From Pyrococcus kukulkanii (GTDB taxonomy: Archaea > Methanobacteriota_B > Thermococci > Thermococcales > Thermococcaceae), in the NCBI RefSeq assembly GCF_041647995.1, contig NZ_JARRIB010000003.1, positions 248,001 through 312,000 on the forward strand: a stretch of 64,000 nt of DNA. The letters run 5' to 3'. The notes under the pieces are model-generated. The model was not told the DNA's origin, did not search any database, and worked only from the letters and a program-made list of their open reading frames with translations. Both the position numbers and the translations under genes were made by a program. Every line of letters begins with the position of its first letter. Within the stretch, counting starts at the first letter, position 1. Positions 45,270-57,700 of this stretch are shown piece by piece.

Positions 45270-46490
45270 TCACCCCACGATCACCATCAGGGCTTTGAAA
45301 ATTATCGCTGAAATTACCCCCGCAGTGGGAACGGTAACGAACCACGAGATCACTATATCTTTCACTATATCCTTGTTTATTGCCTTTATTCCCCTAGCAA
45401 GTCCAACCCCAATGACAGCCCCAACTACGGTATGGGTCGTTGAGATCGGCATTCCAAGCCAGCTTGCTATTAGGACAACGGTAGCTGCAGAGAAATCTAT
45501 CGTGAATCCTCTTGTATTTGTGAGCTCTGTAATTTTCTTTCCAACGGTCTCCATCACTCTGTAACCGTAAGTTGCTACGCCAATTGCTATTCCGAGACCA
45601 CCTAGGGCTAGTATCCACTTGGGAACCGGAACTTTCGCTCCTGCCATTCCCATTGTCGCTATAGTGTACACAGCAGCAACAGGTCCTATGGCATTAGCGA
45701 CATCATTTGCCCCATGGGCTAGTGCAACATAAGCTGATGTTATTACCTGAACTTTCCTAAATATGATCTCAGCTCCGAGATACGGATCGACGTTTGGAAA
45801 TCTAGCTCTTAAGATTAGGGACACCATGATGAATGTTACAATTCCCGCAGGAATTCCAAACTTAACAAATCCAATAAAAAGTGATTCTCCATGCAGAACC
45901 TTAAGATAGAACATCGTTCCTATGACAACAAAGGCCAACCCTATCCAGAACGGAGACCATCTCTTTGCACTTTTTATTGGATCCTTACTCTGAAGAACCG
46001 TTTTGCTGAGCGCTTTGAATACAATAAAAGCAAAGATTGCCCCTACTATTGGGGAAAGGACCCAACTCATGACAACCTTGGCCACTTTGCCCCAGTTGAC
46101 TATTGACGTTCCCCCGTATACGATTCCGTAACCCACTATTCCCCCGATAATTGAATGCGTTGTTGATACGGGAAGGCCGTACTTTGTTGCAATTATAAGC
46201 CATATTGTTGCTCCTAAGAGCGCTGCTATTGACCCATAAATCAGAACGTTTGGGTCATTGATCTTTGAAGGATCAATTATTCCTTTCCTTATAGTTTCCG
46301 TAACGCTCTTGCCGAAAAAATAGGCTCCAGTGAATTCTAACACTCCCGCAATTAAAACTGCCTGCTTTGGTGTTATTGCACCTGCTCCAACAGCGGTACT
46401 CATTGAATTTGCGGCATCATTTGCCCCGATCGCCCACGCCATAGCCAGTCCTAGAATTATCGTGAAAAACACCCAAGGATCCGCGACCAT
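45270..46490 (-). CDS. pit: Low-affinity inorganic phosphate transporter, PiT family
   Basis: A 406-residue membrane protein. ATG 46490 (MVADPWVFF) follows GGTGGATC; the 23-residue upstream extension is rejected. The two PHO4 repeats are clear: WAIGANDAANSMSTAVGAG near residue 18 and LAHGANDVANAIGPVAAVYT in the second half. Substrate-site repeats are GLPVSTTHSIIGGIVGYG and GMPISTTHTVVGAVIGVG. It brings in phosphate with H or Na ions. It is co-transcribed with the DUF47 gene. Confidence 0.95.
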   Translation of the reverse strand: MVADPWVFFTIILGLAMAWAIGANDAANSMSTAVGAGAITPKQAVLIAGVLEFTGAYFFGKSVTETIRKGIIDPSKINDPNVLIYGSIAALLGATIWLIIATKYGLPVSTTHSIIGGIVGYGIVYGGTSIVNWGKVAKVVMSWVLSPIVGAIFAFIVFKALSKTVLQSKDPIKSAKRWSPFWIGLAFVVIGTMFYLKVLHGESLFIGFVKFGIPAGIVTFIMVSLILRARFPNVDPYLGAEIIFRKVQVITSAYVALAHGANDVANAIGPVAAVYTIATMGMAGAKVPVPKWILALGGLGIAIGVATYGYRVMETVGKKITELTNTRGFTIDFSAATVVLIASWLGMPISTTHTVVGAVIGVGLARGIKAINKDIVKDIVISWFVTVPTAGVISAIIFKALMVIVG

Positions 46491-46564
46491 CGGATCCACC
46501 AGTTGGTGGGTATTGAGGCTGATATAAATTCCTTGTCGAAATAAAATATAGACTAACAAATACT

Positions 46565-47200
46565 CTATATAGAATATCCGTTTATGTGGATAGATGGAGG
46601 AATCAACAAGTCTACAACCTTTACATCCCTAAGGAACGGAATCAGTCTTATTCCTTCCCTTATATCCATTCCCTCGAAGAATGGGTTTATCGTAGGTAGG
46701 ATTATAAAATTCCCAGCTTTAACAAAGCACTTTACTCTTCTCTTAACTCCTCTCAGAGAAATAATTGCAGTTGGATGGATATGTCCCAGGAAGGCCCTCT
46801 TGAACTTCACATCCGGTAGGGATCTATGACCATGCATAAAAAGTGTCTCATTTAGCAAGTAGTACTCAACGACAGATACATTATCGAACTTTTCCGTTAC
46901 CTCCTCAATCCTACCGTCGTGGTTTCCTTTCGTTATTATGATCCTGTAATCTTTCAGCATGCTGAAAAACTCTAGCAGTACTCTCCGCGTGTACTCTCTA
47001 AGGCTCAGATCTTCTTTGACATCCCCAAGGATAATAACGAGATCAGGATCCTCAGAAATTATGAATTTCGCAAGTTTCCTCTCAAACCTACTCCTGACGT
47101 TTATCCCCCTAAATGGCTCAAATCCGAGGTGAGGATCCGCAAAAATAAGGGTTTTGCCTTGAGGGCTTTCAAATTCAAAAGAATATAAGAAAAGCTCCAT
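46565..47200 (-). CDS. Calcineurin-like phosphoesterase (YpbH/MJ0037-like)
   Basis: A 211-residue metallophosphoesterase. Motifs: LIFADPHLGFE (about 18-28), VIILGDVKEDLS, IITKGNHDGRIE, LFMHGHRSLPD and RAFLGHIHPT. This arrangement resembles the phosphoesterases often seen beside Lhr-type helicases in archaea, but here the neighbour is the L41e gene, whose stop is one base upstream. It may act on nucleic-acid ends; substrate unknown. Confidence 0.88.
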   Translation of the reverse strand: MELFLYSFEFESPQGKTLIFADPHLGFEPFRGINVRSRFERKLAKFIISEDPDLVIILGDVKEDLSLREYTRRVLLEFFSMLKDYRIIITKGNHDGRIEEVTEKFDNVSVVEYYLLNETLFMHGHRSLPDVKFKRAFLGHIHPTAIISLRGVKRRVKCFVKAGNFIILPTINPFFEGMDIREGIRLIPFLRDVKVVDLLIPPSIHINGYSI

Positions 47201-47201
47201 G

Positions 47202-47315
47202 TTAGATTAGCCCTCTCTCTTTCTTTCTCTGCCTCTTTAATCTTCTAATTCTCTTCTTGATCCACTTCCACCTCATCCTACCCTTCTTTTTCCATTTCCT
47301 TGGTCTCCTCTTCAT
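47202..47315 (-). CDS. rpl41e: Ribosomal protein L41e
   Basis: A 37-residue, strongly basic protein starting at ATG 47315. It reads [20 protein letters not shown], then [17 protein letters not shown]. This matches the single-helix ribosomal protein eL41 of Thermococcales almost exactly. GGGGGTGAC lies 5-6 nt upstream. The stop (47202) is separated from the phosphoesterase ATG (47200) by one base, so translation is probably coupled. It is too short for standard gene finders. Confidence 0.92.
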
Positions 47316-47583
47316 GAACGTCACCCCCTTATTCTCTCATTTCTAGCCCAGGAGGCTTAATTTTTAAGTTTTATTAATGCAAATGTAAAGCGAAATTATT
47401 TAACGTTTTTTGACGAAATAATGGCTTAAATGCCTGAGATAATAGAATGCGATATATAATGCCATTATTTTACGGAATGGTTTAATTTAACGATGTCATC
47501 TTGTCGAAAGATCCACAATATCCGAAAGCACAAATCCACAAACCTTAATTAGAACATTTGTTGTAAGCTCTTTCGGTGAGAAC
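47316..47583. promoter_or_regulatory. Divergent promoter region of rpl41e and the nitrilase
   Basis: A 268-bp AT-rich gap. On the minus strand ACTTAAAAATTAAG (about 47361-47374) is TATA-like for rpl41e. On the plus strand CCTTAATTAGA (about 47542-47552) is TATA-like for the nitrilase, whose ATG follows GGTGAGAAC. I see no further gene. Confidence 0.4.
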
Positions 47584-48372
47584 ATGGTTAAGGTTGGGTT
47601 TGTCCAAATGAATCCTGAGCTTTTATCCCTCGATAAGAACTACTCCAAGGCCGAGAAACTAATAAGAGAGGCAAAGAAATTAGGAGCCCAATTAGTCGTA
47701 TTGCCTGAATTGTTTGACACTGGATACAACTTTGAGACTAGAGAGGAGGTTTTTGAAGTTGCCCAGCCAATTCCTGAGGGAGAAACTACAAGTTTTCTCA
47801 TGGATGTTGCCTGGGATCTGGAGATATATATTATAGCTGGTACTGCAGAGAAAGATGGAAGGAATCTATACAATTCTGCAGTCGTGGTTGGTCCAAGAGG
47901 ATATCTTGGAAAATATAGGAAAGTTCACTTGTTTTATCGGGAAAAGTACTTTTTCGAGCCCGGGAATCTCGGATTTCGAGTGTTTGATCTCGGCTTCTTA
48001 AAGGTAGGAGTCATGATATGTTTCGACTGGTTCTTTCCCGAATCTGCTCGAACACTTGCGCTGAAAGGGGCAGATGTCATAGCACATCCCGCTAACCTGG
48101 TAATGCCCTATGCCCCAAGGGCCATGCCCATTAGGGCACTAGAAAATAGAGTGTACACAATAACTGCCGACAGGGTTGGCGAAGAGAGGGGTCTTAAGTT
48201 CATTGGCAAGAGCCTAATAGCCTCTCCCAGAGCGGAAATCCTTGCCATGGCTTCTGAAACTGAGGAAGAGGTTGGGGTTGTCGATATAGACCTAAGCATT
48301 GCGAGGAACAAAAGGCTCAACGAGCTTAACGATATATTCAAGGACAGGAGACCAGACTATTATTTCATCTAA
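47584..48372 (+). CDS. Carbon-nitrogen hydrolase (nitrilase superfamily)
   Basis: A 262-residue enzyme very close to the P. abyssi nitrilase PaNit and P. horikoshii PH0642. The catalytic triad is complete: Glu in VLPELFDTGYN (E42), Lys in GKYRKVHLFYREKYF (K113) and Cys in VMICFDWFFPES (C146). The dimer segment NLVMPYAPRAMPIRALENR is conserved. It hydrolyses small aliphatic nitriles or amides such as dinitriles or omega-amidase-type substrates. It is cytoplasmic. Confidence 0.95.
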   Translation: MVKVGFVQMNPELLSLDKNYSKAEKLIREAKKLGAQLVVLPELFDTGYNFETREEVFEVAQPIPEGETTSFLMDVAWDLEIYIIAGTAEKDGRNLYNSAVVVGPRGYLGKYRKVHLFYREKYFFEPGNLGFRVFDLGFLKVGVMICFDWFFPESARTLALKGADVIAHPANLVMPYAPRAMPIRALENRVYTITADRVGEERGLKFIGKSLIASPRAEILAMASETEEEVGVVDIDLSIARNKRLNELNDIFKDRRPDYYFI

Positions 48373-48400
48373 CCTCCTCCCCGCTCTAAAGGGTGAGACT
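48373..48400 (-). repeat. IS200/IS605-type end hairpin, copy B
   Basis: CCTCCTCCCCGCTCTAAAGG followed by GTGAGACT is a diverged form of the hairpin at 4193-4216. It starts directly after the nitrilase stop. It could double as the nitrilase terminator. Confidence 0.45.
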
Positions 48401-48812
48401 TTCAAAAGAAAATGTAATCGCCTTACAAAAAATTACGTCAAGCACGCAAAAGAGATGGAGTGAGGAGGGAGTTCTAAAAAGCCAATAGGTGGAGTACATG
48501 ACCTCAGTTATGACTTTGGCTGGTGATATAATTGCAACTGGCACTCTCTGGTGTTGGGCCACTAACTGCAAGGGTATAGGAATAAAATAGAAACTTGGAT
48601 AGAAGGAATAAGGAGGATGTGGTAGCTGAGGGCTCCATACTTTGTTAAAAATTTTCGGTAAAATTATTTTTCACGTGAACTCACTTCTACACTTTTTTGT
48701 ATAATTGTGCTCAAGTATGCATTTGATCGTTTTCTTGCAATCAGTGAAGTTTATATTTTACATATAGCAATCTATATTATCTCCGAAAAACTATCAATAT
48801 TTGGTGGTGACC
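48401..48812. other. Gene-free stretch with no intact gene
   Basis: About 410 bp without a convincing frame. A short plus-strand frame at about 48500-48589 (MTSVMTLAGDIIATGTLWCW) looks membrane-like but has no promoter or ribosome-binding site. Because an IS200/IS605-type hairpin borders it, this may be decayed element sequence. AT-rich DNA from about 48640 probably holds the permease promoter. Confidence 0.35.
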
Positions 48813-51973
<3,161 letters not shown>

Positions 51974-52312
51974 CTCTGATCACCGTTATCTCAAATATCA
52001 CAGTTCCACCATCAGTATATGGAGGGCCAGGGTCTAAGCACTGAACGTACGCTTTTTCGCCCTTTCCCAATCCAAGTTCATGCGGTTTAATTCCTTTCCT
52101 TAATGCAACTATGTAAGGAAGCAACGAAGCAAATGCATGGGTGCATATAGCGTCCGTCTCCTCTAGTACCACTTTAGGTCCCTCTATAACTATCTTATCT
52201 CCCAATTTAAAGACTGGACACTTTCCTCTAATCTTAACGACTTTTGCTACTAGCCTCTCCATAGCTTACACCTTAAAACATGTTTAAAAACTTTGGAATA
52301 AAAATTATAGGG

Positions 52313-52326
52313 CCGAAATATAAATA
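52313..52326 (+). promoter_or_regulatory. Promoter of the klb (pilus/secretion) operon
   Basis: CCGAAA (BRE-like) followed by TATAAATA (52319-52326). Transcription would start near 52350. A near-palindrome AGTGATATCATT follows at about 52352-52363, close to the start site, and may bind a regulator. Confidence 0.5.
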
Positions 52327-52398
52327 AGCATTTGTGCTGTCATGAATATGTAGTGATATCATTAATACCTATTACGATAACCTCAGGTGGTGTCAACG

Positions 52399-53796
52399 GT
52401 GGCCGAGGATATTGAGGCGAAGATAAGAAGGCTCAGAGAATTAGGTAGAGCCGTAAGTGAGAGTGAGGAACAACCTGCCCCTGCTCCGCCAAAACCTCCC
52501 AGGAGAAGGGTCTCCAGAATTGGCATGTTGAGAGAGAAAGAAAGGAAAAAAAGGATCATTATTGGTGCCCTTGTCTTATCGATCATTATTGTCGGGGCCA
52601 TCGTTAGTATCTATATGTATTTAGAAAATAAGGCTGCAAAAGAGCTTGAAAATGCAAAGAAAAATAAAATTGCGGAGGTTAATGCATGCTTTAAGGGAGA
52701 ATTAGCTAATGACACAGCTAAAATCCAACTAATAAACGCTATAATGGCAGCAAAAAGCATAGAAGAATTAAGTAAAATAGATGTAAAAAAGATTTGTGAG
52801 GAGAGATGGAAAGCCTTACAGGAAGCTAAAAAGAGAGCCGAAGAAGAGAGATTAGCTAAAGAACTGGCAGAATTGAAAAACCAGACGAAAACTAACATAA
52901 GGATAGCGTTTGATCCACTACTTCATGTCCAAGTTCCTGATAAACTTAGGGAAGATATCATTGATACAATGAACGCGCTACTCTCACAGGTAGATAGGGC
53001 AAAGACGAAGGAGGATGTTATGGAAATAGATCCAACCCCTTATCTCTTGGACTTATGGAAAAAAGTCTACCTTTATAGAATCGATTCAATTCCTGGGACT
53101 AAGGTTATCCTAGCGAAGGGAAATATCACAAATATCTATACAAAATCAGAGGCTAAGGAGGTAATAAGTAAAACTGAAACGCTTACAGACTTGCTTCAAT
53201 ATCAGATTAAAGAGGTTCAGCTAGTTCAACTTGCTCTTGTTTTAAGCAGAAAGGACGTTAATGGTGGGTTCTTGGAACCTGGGGATAAGATTCAAATATA
53301 TGATAAAAGAACTGGTAAGAGGCTAGTACCCGAGGGTTATGTGGTGTTAGTTCTTTTTGACGCCGGCCAAATCCAAGTGTCTGAATCTCAATCCAAGACA
53401 AACTCTTGGTCTTCAACATCATCAACGCTTACCCAAGAATCTTCGAGTACTAATTACACCCCAGGAGAAACCCCGTACCAAGTATCCCAAACCACACAGA
53501 GCCAAACTTCAGTTCAACAGGGGAGTAGTGAAACTCTCTCAGCGAGTTATCAATATTCAGTAAATTTAGCGGAAATCCTTAAGGCAATAGCTGCTGGAAA
53601 GATAACTAATCCTGCAGAAGTGCAGAAGAAGCTAGAGAAATATGGATGGAAAGTGCTTAACCTTGAAGAGGCATCTAACCTACTGGCATTGGATGAAAAC
53701 ACTAGAGTGCTTGTAATAGTCGAAGTTCCCGCCGAATTCGTTTCTGAAATATTGAAGTCAGAAAATTACATTGTAATCACCAAGATATCGGGGTGA
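52399..53796 (+). CDS. DUF515 membrane protein of an archaeal pilus/secretion operon
   Basis: About 465 residues. GTG 52399 is favoured over GTG 52387 because AGGTGGT then has correct spacing. Residues about 1-50 are basic, cytoplasmic and Pro-rich (APAPPKPPRRR). One membrane span (IIIGALVLSIIIVGAIVSIY, about 52-72) is followed by a long coiled coil and a beta-rich domain (LVLSRKDVNGGFLEPGDKIQ) that recalls CpaB/RcpC secretin partners. A Ser/Thr/Gln-rich linker of about 60 residues follows, then a C-terminal helix-strand unit. First gene of the operon with klbA. Confidence 0.75.
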   Translation: MAEDIEAKIRRLRELGRAVSESEEQPAPAPPKPPRRRVSRIGMLREKERKKRIIIGALVLSIIIVGAIVSIYMYLENKAAKELENAKKNKIAEVNACFKGELANDTAKIQLINAIMAAKSIEELSKIDVKKICEERWKALQEAKKRAEEERLAKELAELKNQTKTNIRIAFDPLLHVQVPDKLREDIIDTMNALLSQVDRAKTKEDVMEIDPTPYLLDLWKKVYLYRIDSIPGTKVILAKGNITNIYTKSEAKEVISKTETLTDLLQYQIKEVQLVQLALVLSRKDVNGGFLEPGDKIQIYDKRTGKRLVPEGYVVLVLFDAGQIQVSESQSKTNSWSSTSSTLTQESSSTNYTPGETPYQVSQTTQSQTSVQQGSSETLSASYQYSVNLAEILKAIAAGKITNPAEVQKKLEKYGWKVLNLEEASNLLALDENTRVLVIVEVPAEFVSEILKSENYIVITKISG

Positions 53797-53803
53797 GAGG
53801 TAC

Positions 53804-54769
53804 ATGAGAAGCAATAAGGGACTTGTTTTCCTTGTTATAGTACTTGTCTTTGCTTTTGTTCCAGCTCTTACTTTAGCACAATTTGAAGTAACAGAAAATA
53901 ACAATATTTACCTTACAGGAACAGTAGAACTGGAGCTTAATGTAACTCTTGTTAATTTAGATGATGCTCCAAAGTACATAATGGTTAATCCGAGATACCA
54001 ATTTGAGGTTATTAGGGAAAATAGAACTGAGTTCTTACATCACAATAGCACTGGTGCTTCAATCATAGGCAACCCTGCAAAAACCCTATTAAATTATAGG
54101 CCAGGTTTCTGGATATACCCTCATGAAGTTCTTAAGATTAGGTTCTTTATTAATGAGGTTGACAAAATTCCAGTTCCCTTATACGATTATTATCAACCTC
54201 AATGTACTGGGTATGCATATGTGGAAGATCACGACCTTAGAATTAACGTACCTGTAGGGTTTTATGCAACCCCTTTCTGTGATGTTTTGTACCCTCAGCT
54301 CCTAAATAACCCCATCTACCTATATCCAGAGGCCTTATTTAATGTAAAGGACTTCAATGTGATCATGTATAGTTATGAAGGGACTGTTAAATTTAAAATA
54401 ACCCATAATACTACCCTTGATCTGCCAACAAGAGATGTTTTTGCAGTTGCCCCTCCTATATTATTCCCTAACGCTGAAATATATGGATACTCTCCATCCC
54501 CAACAATGGACTATAGTGAATATTTAGAATACGTTAAGAGTTTTTGGAAACTAAAGGCTCCAAAAACACTTTCTCCTCCTAGTAATTCAAAAGGTGAAAC
54601 AGTGTTGTACGATATAACTAATGATCTCCTAACTTCAAAGTTTGAAATTTCAAGGGTAAAAGACGTTAAGCCGGTAAAAATTGAATATCCAATATGGATA
54701 GTATGGTTGGGAGATAATTCCACCCTTGAAATTACGTACAAGTTTAAGTGGGGGATAAATAAGGGGTGA
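53804..54769 (+). CDS. Secreted protein of the klb operon, function unknown
   Basis: A 321-residue protein with ATG 53804 after GAGGT. The signal peptide is MRSNKGLVFLVIVLVFAFVP with cleavage near TLA-Q. The mature part is beta-rich (VELELNVTLVNLDD, PGFWIYPHEVLKIRFFINEV) and contains two Cys (YQPQCTGY, TPFCDVL) that could form a disulfide. No C-terminal anchor is seen. Placed between DUF515 and KlbA with short gaps, it is probably an extracytoplasmic part or cargo of the same machine. Confidence 0.7.
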   Translation: MRSNKGLVFLVIVLVFAFVPALTLAQFEVTENNNIYLTGTVELELNVTLVNLDDAPKYIMVNPRYQFEVIRENRTEFLHHNSTGASIIGNPAKTLLNYRPGFWIYPHEVLKIRFFINEVDKIPVPLYDYYQPQCTGYAYVEDHDLRINVPVGFYATPFCDVLYPQLLNNPIYLYPEALFNVKDFNVIMYSYEGTVKFKITHNTTLDLPTRDVFAVAPPILFPNAEIYGYSPSPTMDYSEYLEYVKSFWKLKAPKTLSPPSNSKGETVLYDITNDLLTSKFEISRVKDVKPVKIEYPIWIVWLGDNSTLEITYKFKWGINKG

Positions 54770-54775
54770 GCGTTA

Positions 54776-57700
54776 TTGGTAGAAGAAAAAAAGAAGAAAT
54801 CTTGGATTGATGAGATATTAAGTAGTGATAATCTCACATTGGAAGCTATATTGAAGAAGGGAAGGGTTGCTGAAGAGGGTACCGATAAAAAAGAGACAGC
54901 AAAGTCATTTTCGTTAGGCGATATCCTAGCTGGAAAGCAAGCCCCACCACCCGAAACTAAGAAGCCAGAAGAAAAGCCACCTCTTCCCCTGGCGTTCCTA
55001 AAAGATCAGGGAGCTCCTAAACTAGAAGATATCCTCAAAAGACCTGAAGCACCAATTAGAAAAACTGAGGAAAAACCAACAATAAGCCTGCAAGATATCC
55101 TTTCGGCAGGTGGCAAACCCACCGAATATATTGGAGAGGTTAAAGTTCTTGATGTTTACGGTAATATAAGGGTTCTAAGGGTTAAGGGGGAGGCAGTTCC
55201 AATATATGAAATTAACCTTCCCAAGCTAAGCAAAGAAGAGGAGAAGCTACTCAAGATGGTTAGAGATAGAGCAATTGTTGAAATTCAGATTGATCCTGAA
55301 ACAATACCTAATTTTGAAGAAAGAAGGAGAGTATTTATGAGAGAAGTCAGAAGAATGGTAAAAGAAATGGCTCCAACTCTTTCCGAAGGAAGAGTTGAAC
55401 TCCTAGCAGAATTAGTTGTTCAAAACATGATAGGATATGGGAAACTTGATCCCCTTGTAAGAGATGACAATCTTGAAGAAATCATGGTCATTGGAACTAA
55501 CAGGCCAGTGTACGTTTGGCATAGACGTTTTGGCATGTGTAAGACAAACATTGTATTTGAGAACGAGAGGGAGATATTAAATATAATTGAAAGGATCGCC
55601 AGGGAGGTTGGGAGGAGAATCGATCAACAGAACCCACTCCTTGACGCCAGGCTTCCTGATGGTAGCAGAGTTAACGCAACACTACCTCCAATAAGCCTGG
55701 ATGGGCCAACGCTGACGATAAGAAAGTTCAAGAAAGATCCTCTGACTATTATAGACTTGATAAAATATGGAACTTTAAACTCGGAAGTCGCTGCGTTTCT
55801 CTGGTTACTTGTCGATGGTCTCGGTGTTAAGCCGGCAAATATTCTAGTTGCAGGTGGAACTGGTTCAGGTAAGACCACAACCCTTAACTCGCTAGCAATG
55901 TTTATCCCACCAAGCGAGAGGGTCATAAGCATAGAAGATACTGCCGAGCTACAGCTCCCAATAGAGCATTGGGTAAGGCTTGAAACGAGGCCACCAAATG
56001 TTGAAGGCAAAGGAGAAATCACAATGGACGACCTCGTCAAGAACACGCTAAGAATGCGTCCTGACAGAATTATAGTCGGCGAAGTTCGTGGTCCAGAGGC
56101 CAGGACGATGTTCACGGCAATGAATACAGGGCATGATGGAGCTCTCTATGACTTTTCAGTTATCCAGCTCTCAGACGGTCGCTTCATTCTGATCGGTGAT
56201 CTGCTCGAAGAACTATTCAAGAAGTACTCTGATAGGATTGAAACTTACAAAGATTTAGAGTATGTAGTTCTCGACGAAGAAGACAGGTTCGAGGTTGTAA
56301 GCATTGGCCCAGACCTCAAGGCCAGAAAGCATATTGTTTCGAGGATTTGGAGGAGAAAAGTTAGGGAAGGAGAAAAGTTAATCCGCGTGATAACCAGGAC
56401 AGGCAACGAGGTCATCCTTACCAAGACCCACCCATTCTTCGTCTTCTCGGAGGGTGACGTGGTTAGAAAGGAAGCAGAAAAGCTCAAGCCCGGAGATAGA
56501 GTTGCGGTAATGAGGAAGCCACCAAAACCGCCGCAGAGAAAGGCAATTATTAATCCAGAGATTTACGCGGGAATAAGTGACTACTATCTCGTCCCCAATG
56601 GAAATGGCCTCGCGAAGGTTCCAAATGATGGCGTTCCTCCGGAGATGGCCCAGTATCTCCTTTCAATAAACTCAAAGCCTGTAAAGATCGTCCGCGAGGT
56701 AAATGCGAATCTTTCCTACATAGTTGGGGTCCTCCTCGGAAATGGCTACATCTCTTCAAACGGTTACTATATCTCAGCTACATTCGATGACGAATCTTAC
56801 ATGGAAGCGTTCACCTCTGCAGTTCAGGAGTTCCTTCCAGAGAGCGAGCCCCAGGTTAAGCGTGAATCCGGATATACCGTTGTAACATACGGCTCAAAGC
56901 CTTTCGCCGAATTCCTACATAGGGCCTTTGGAATACCAAAAGGAAGGGAGGATGCTGTTGACGTTCCCGATTTAGTGCTCTCGAACGATGACCTGCTGAG
57001 GCACTTCATAGCAGGCCTTTTTGACGCCGACGCCTACATAGATGAAAAGGGCCCAGCGGTTGTCCTGACGACCAAGAGTGAGAACCTCGCGAGAAAGGTC
57101 TGGTATGCTCTCCAGAGGCTCGGAATAATAAGCACGGTTTCTCGTGTAAAGAACAGAGGTTACAAGGAGGACGTGATCTTCCGGGTTATCGTAAGGGGAG
57201 TTGAGAACTTAGTTAGATTCTATACTTACATCCCACTCAGACATCCAAGGAAGAAAGCGAAGCTTGAGAAGATAATAAAGAAGCATAAGGCCCACCGCGG
57301 AAAGGGAGCTGATCATGTGCCGATTTCACCTGTAATGCTCGAACCTCTCAGGAAGAAGCTAGGTCTCACTGTTTCAGAGCTCTCGAAGCTTGCCTCATAT
57401 TATGCTGGCGAGAAGGTCTCGGAGAGTTTAATTAGGCATATAGAAAAGGGCAGAATAAAGAAAGTTAGGAGATCGGCCCTTAAAGGAATTTCACTGGCTC
57501 TTCAGCAGATTGCTAGAGACATTGGTGATGAAGATTCCTGGGTTCAGGCAAAAAGGCTCGAGCTCATAGCAGATGGTGATGTTTACTGGGATGAAGTCGT
57601 AAGTATTGAGGAAGTTGATCCTAGGGAGTTGGGCATAGAATACGTTTACGATCTAACCGTGGAGGATGACCACAACTACATTGCCAATGGAATAGTTGTA

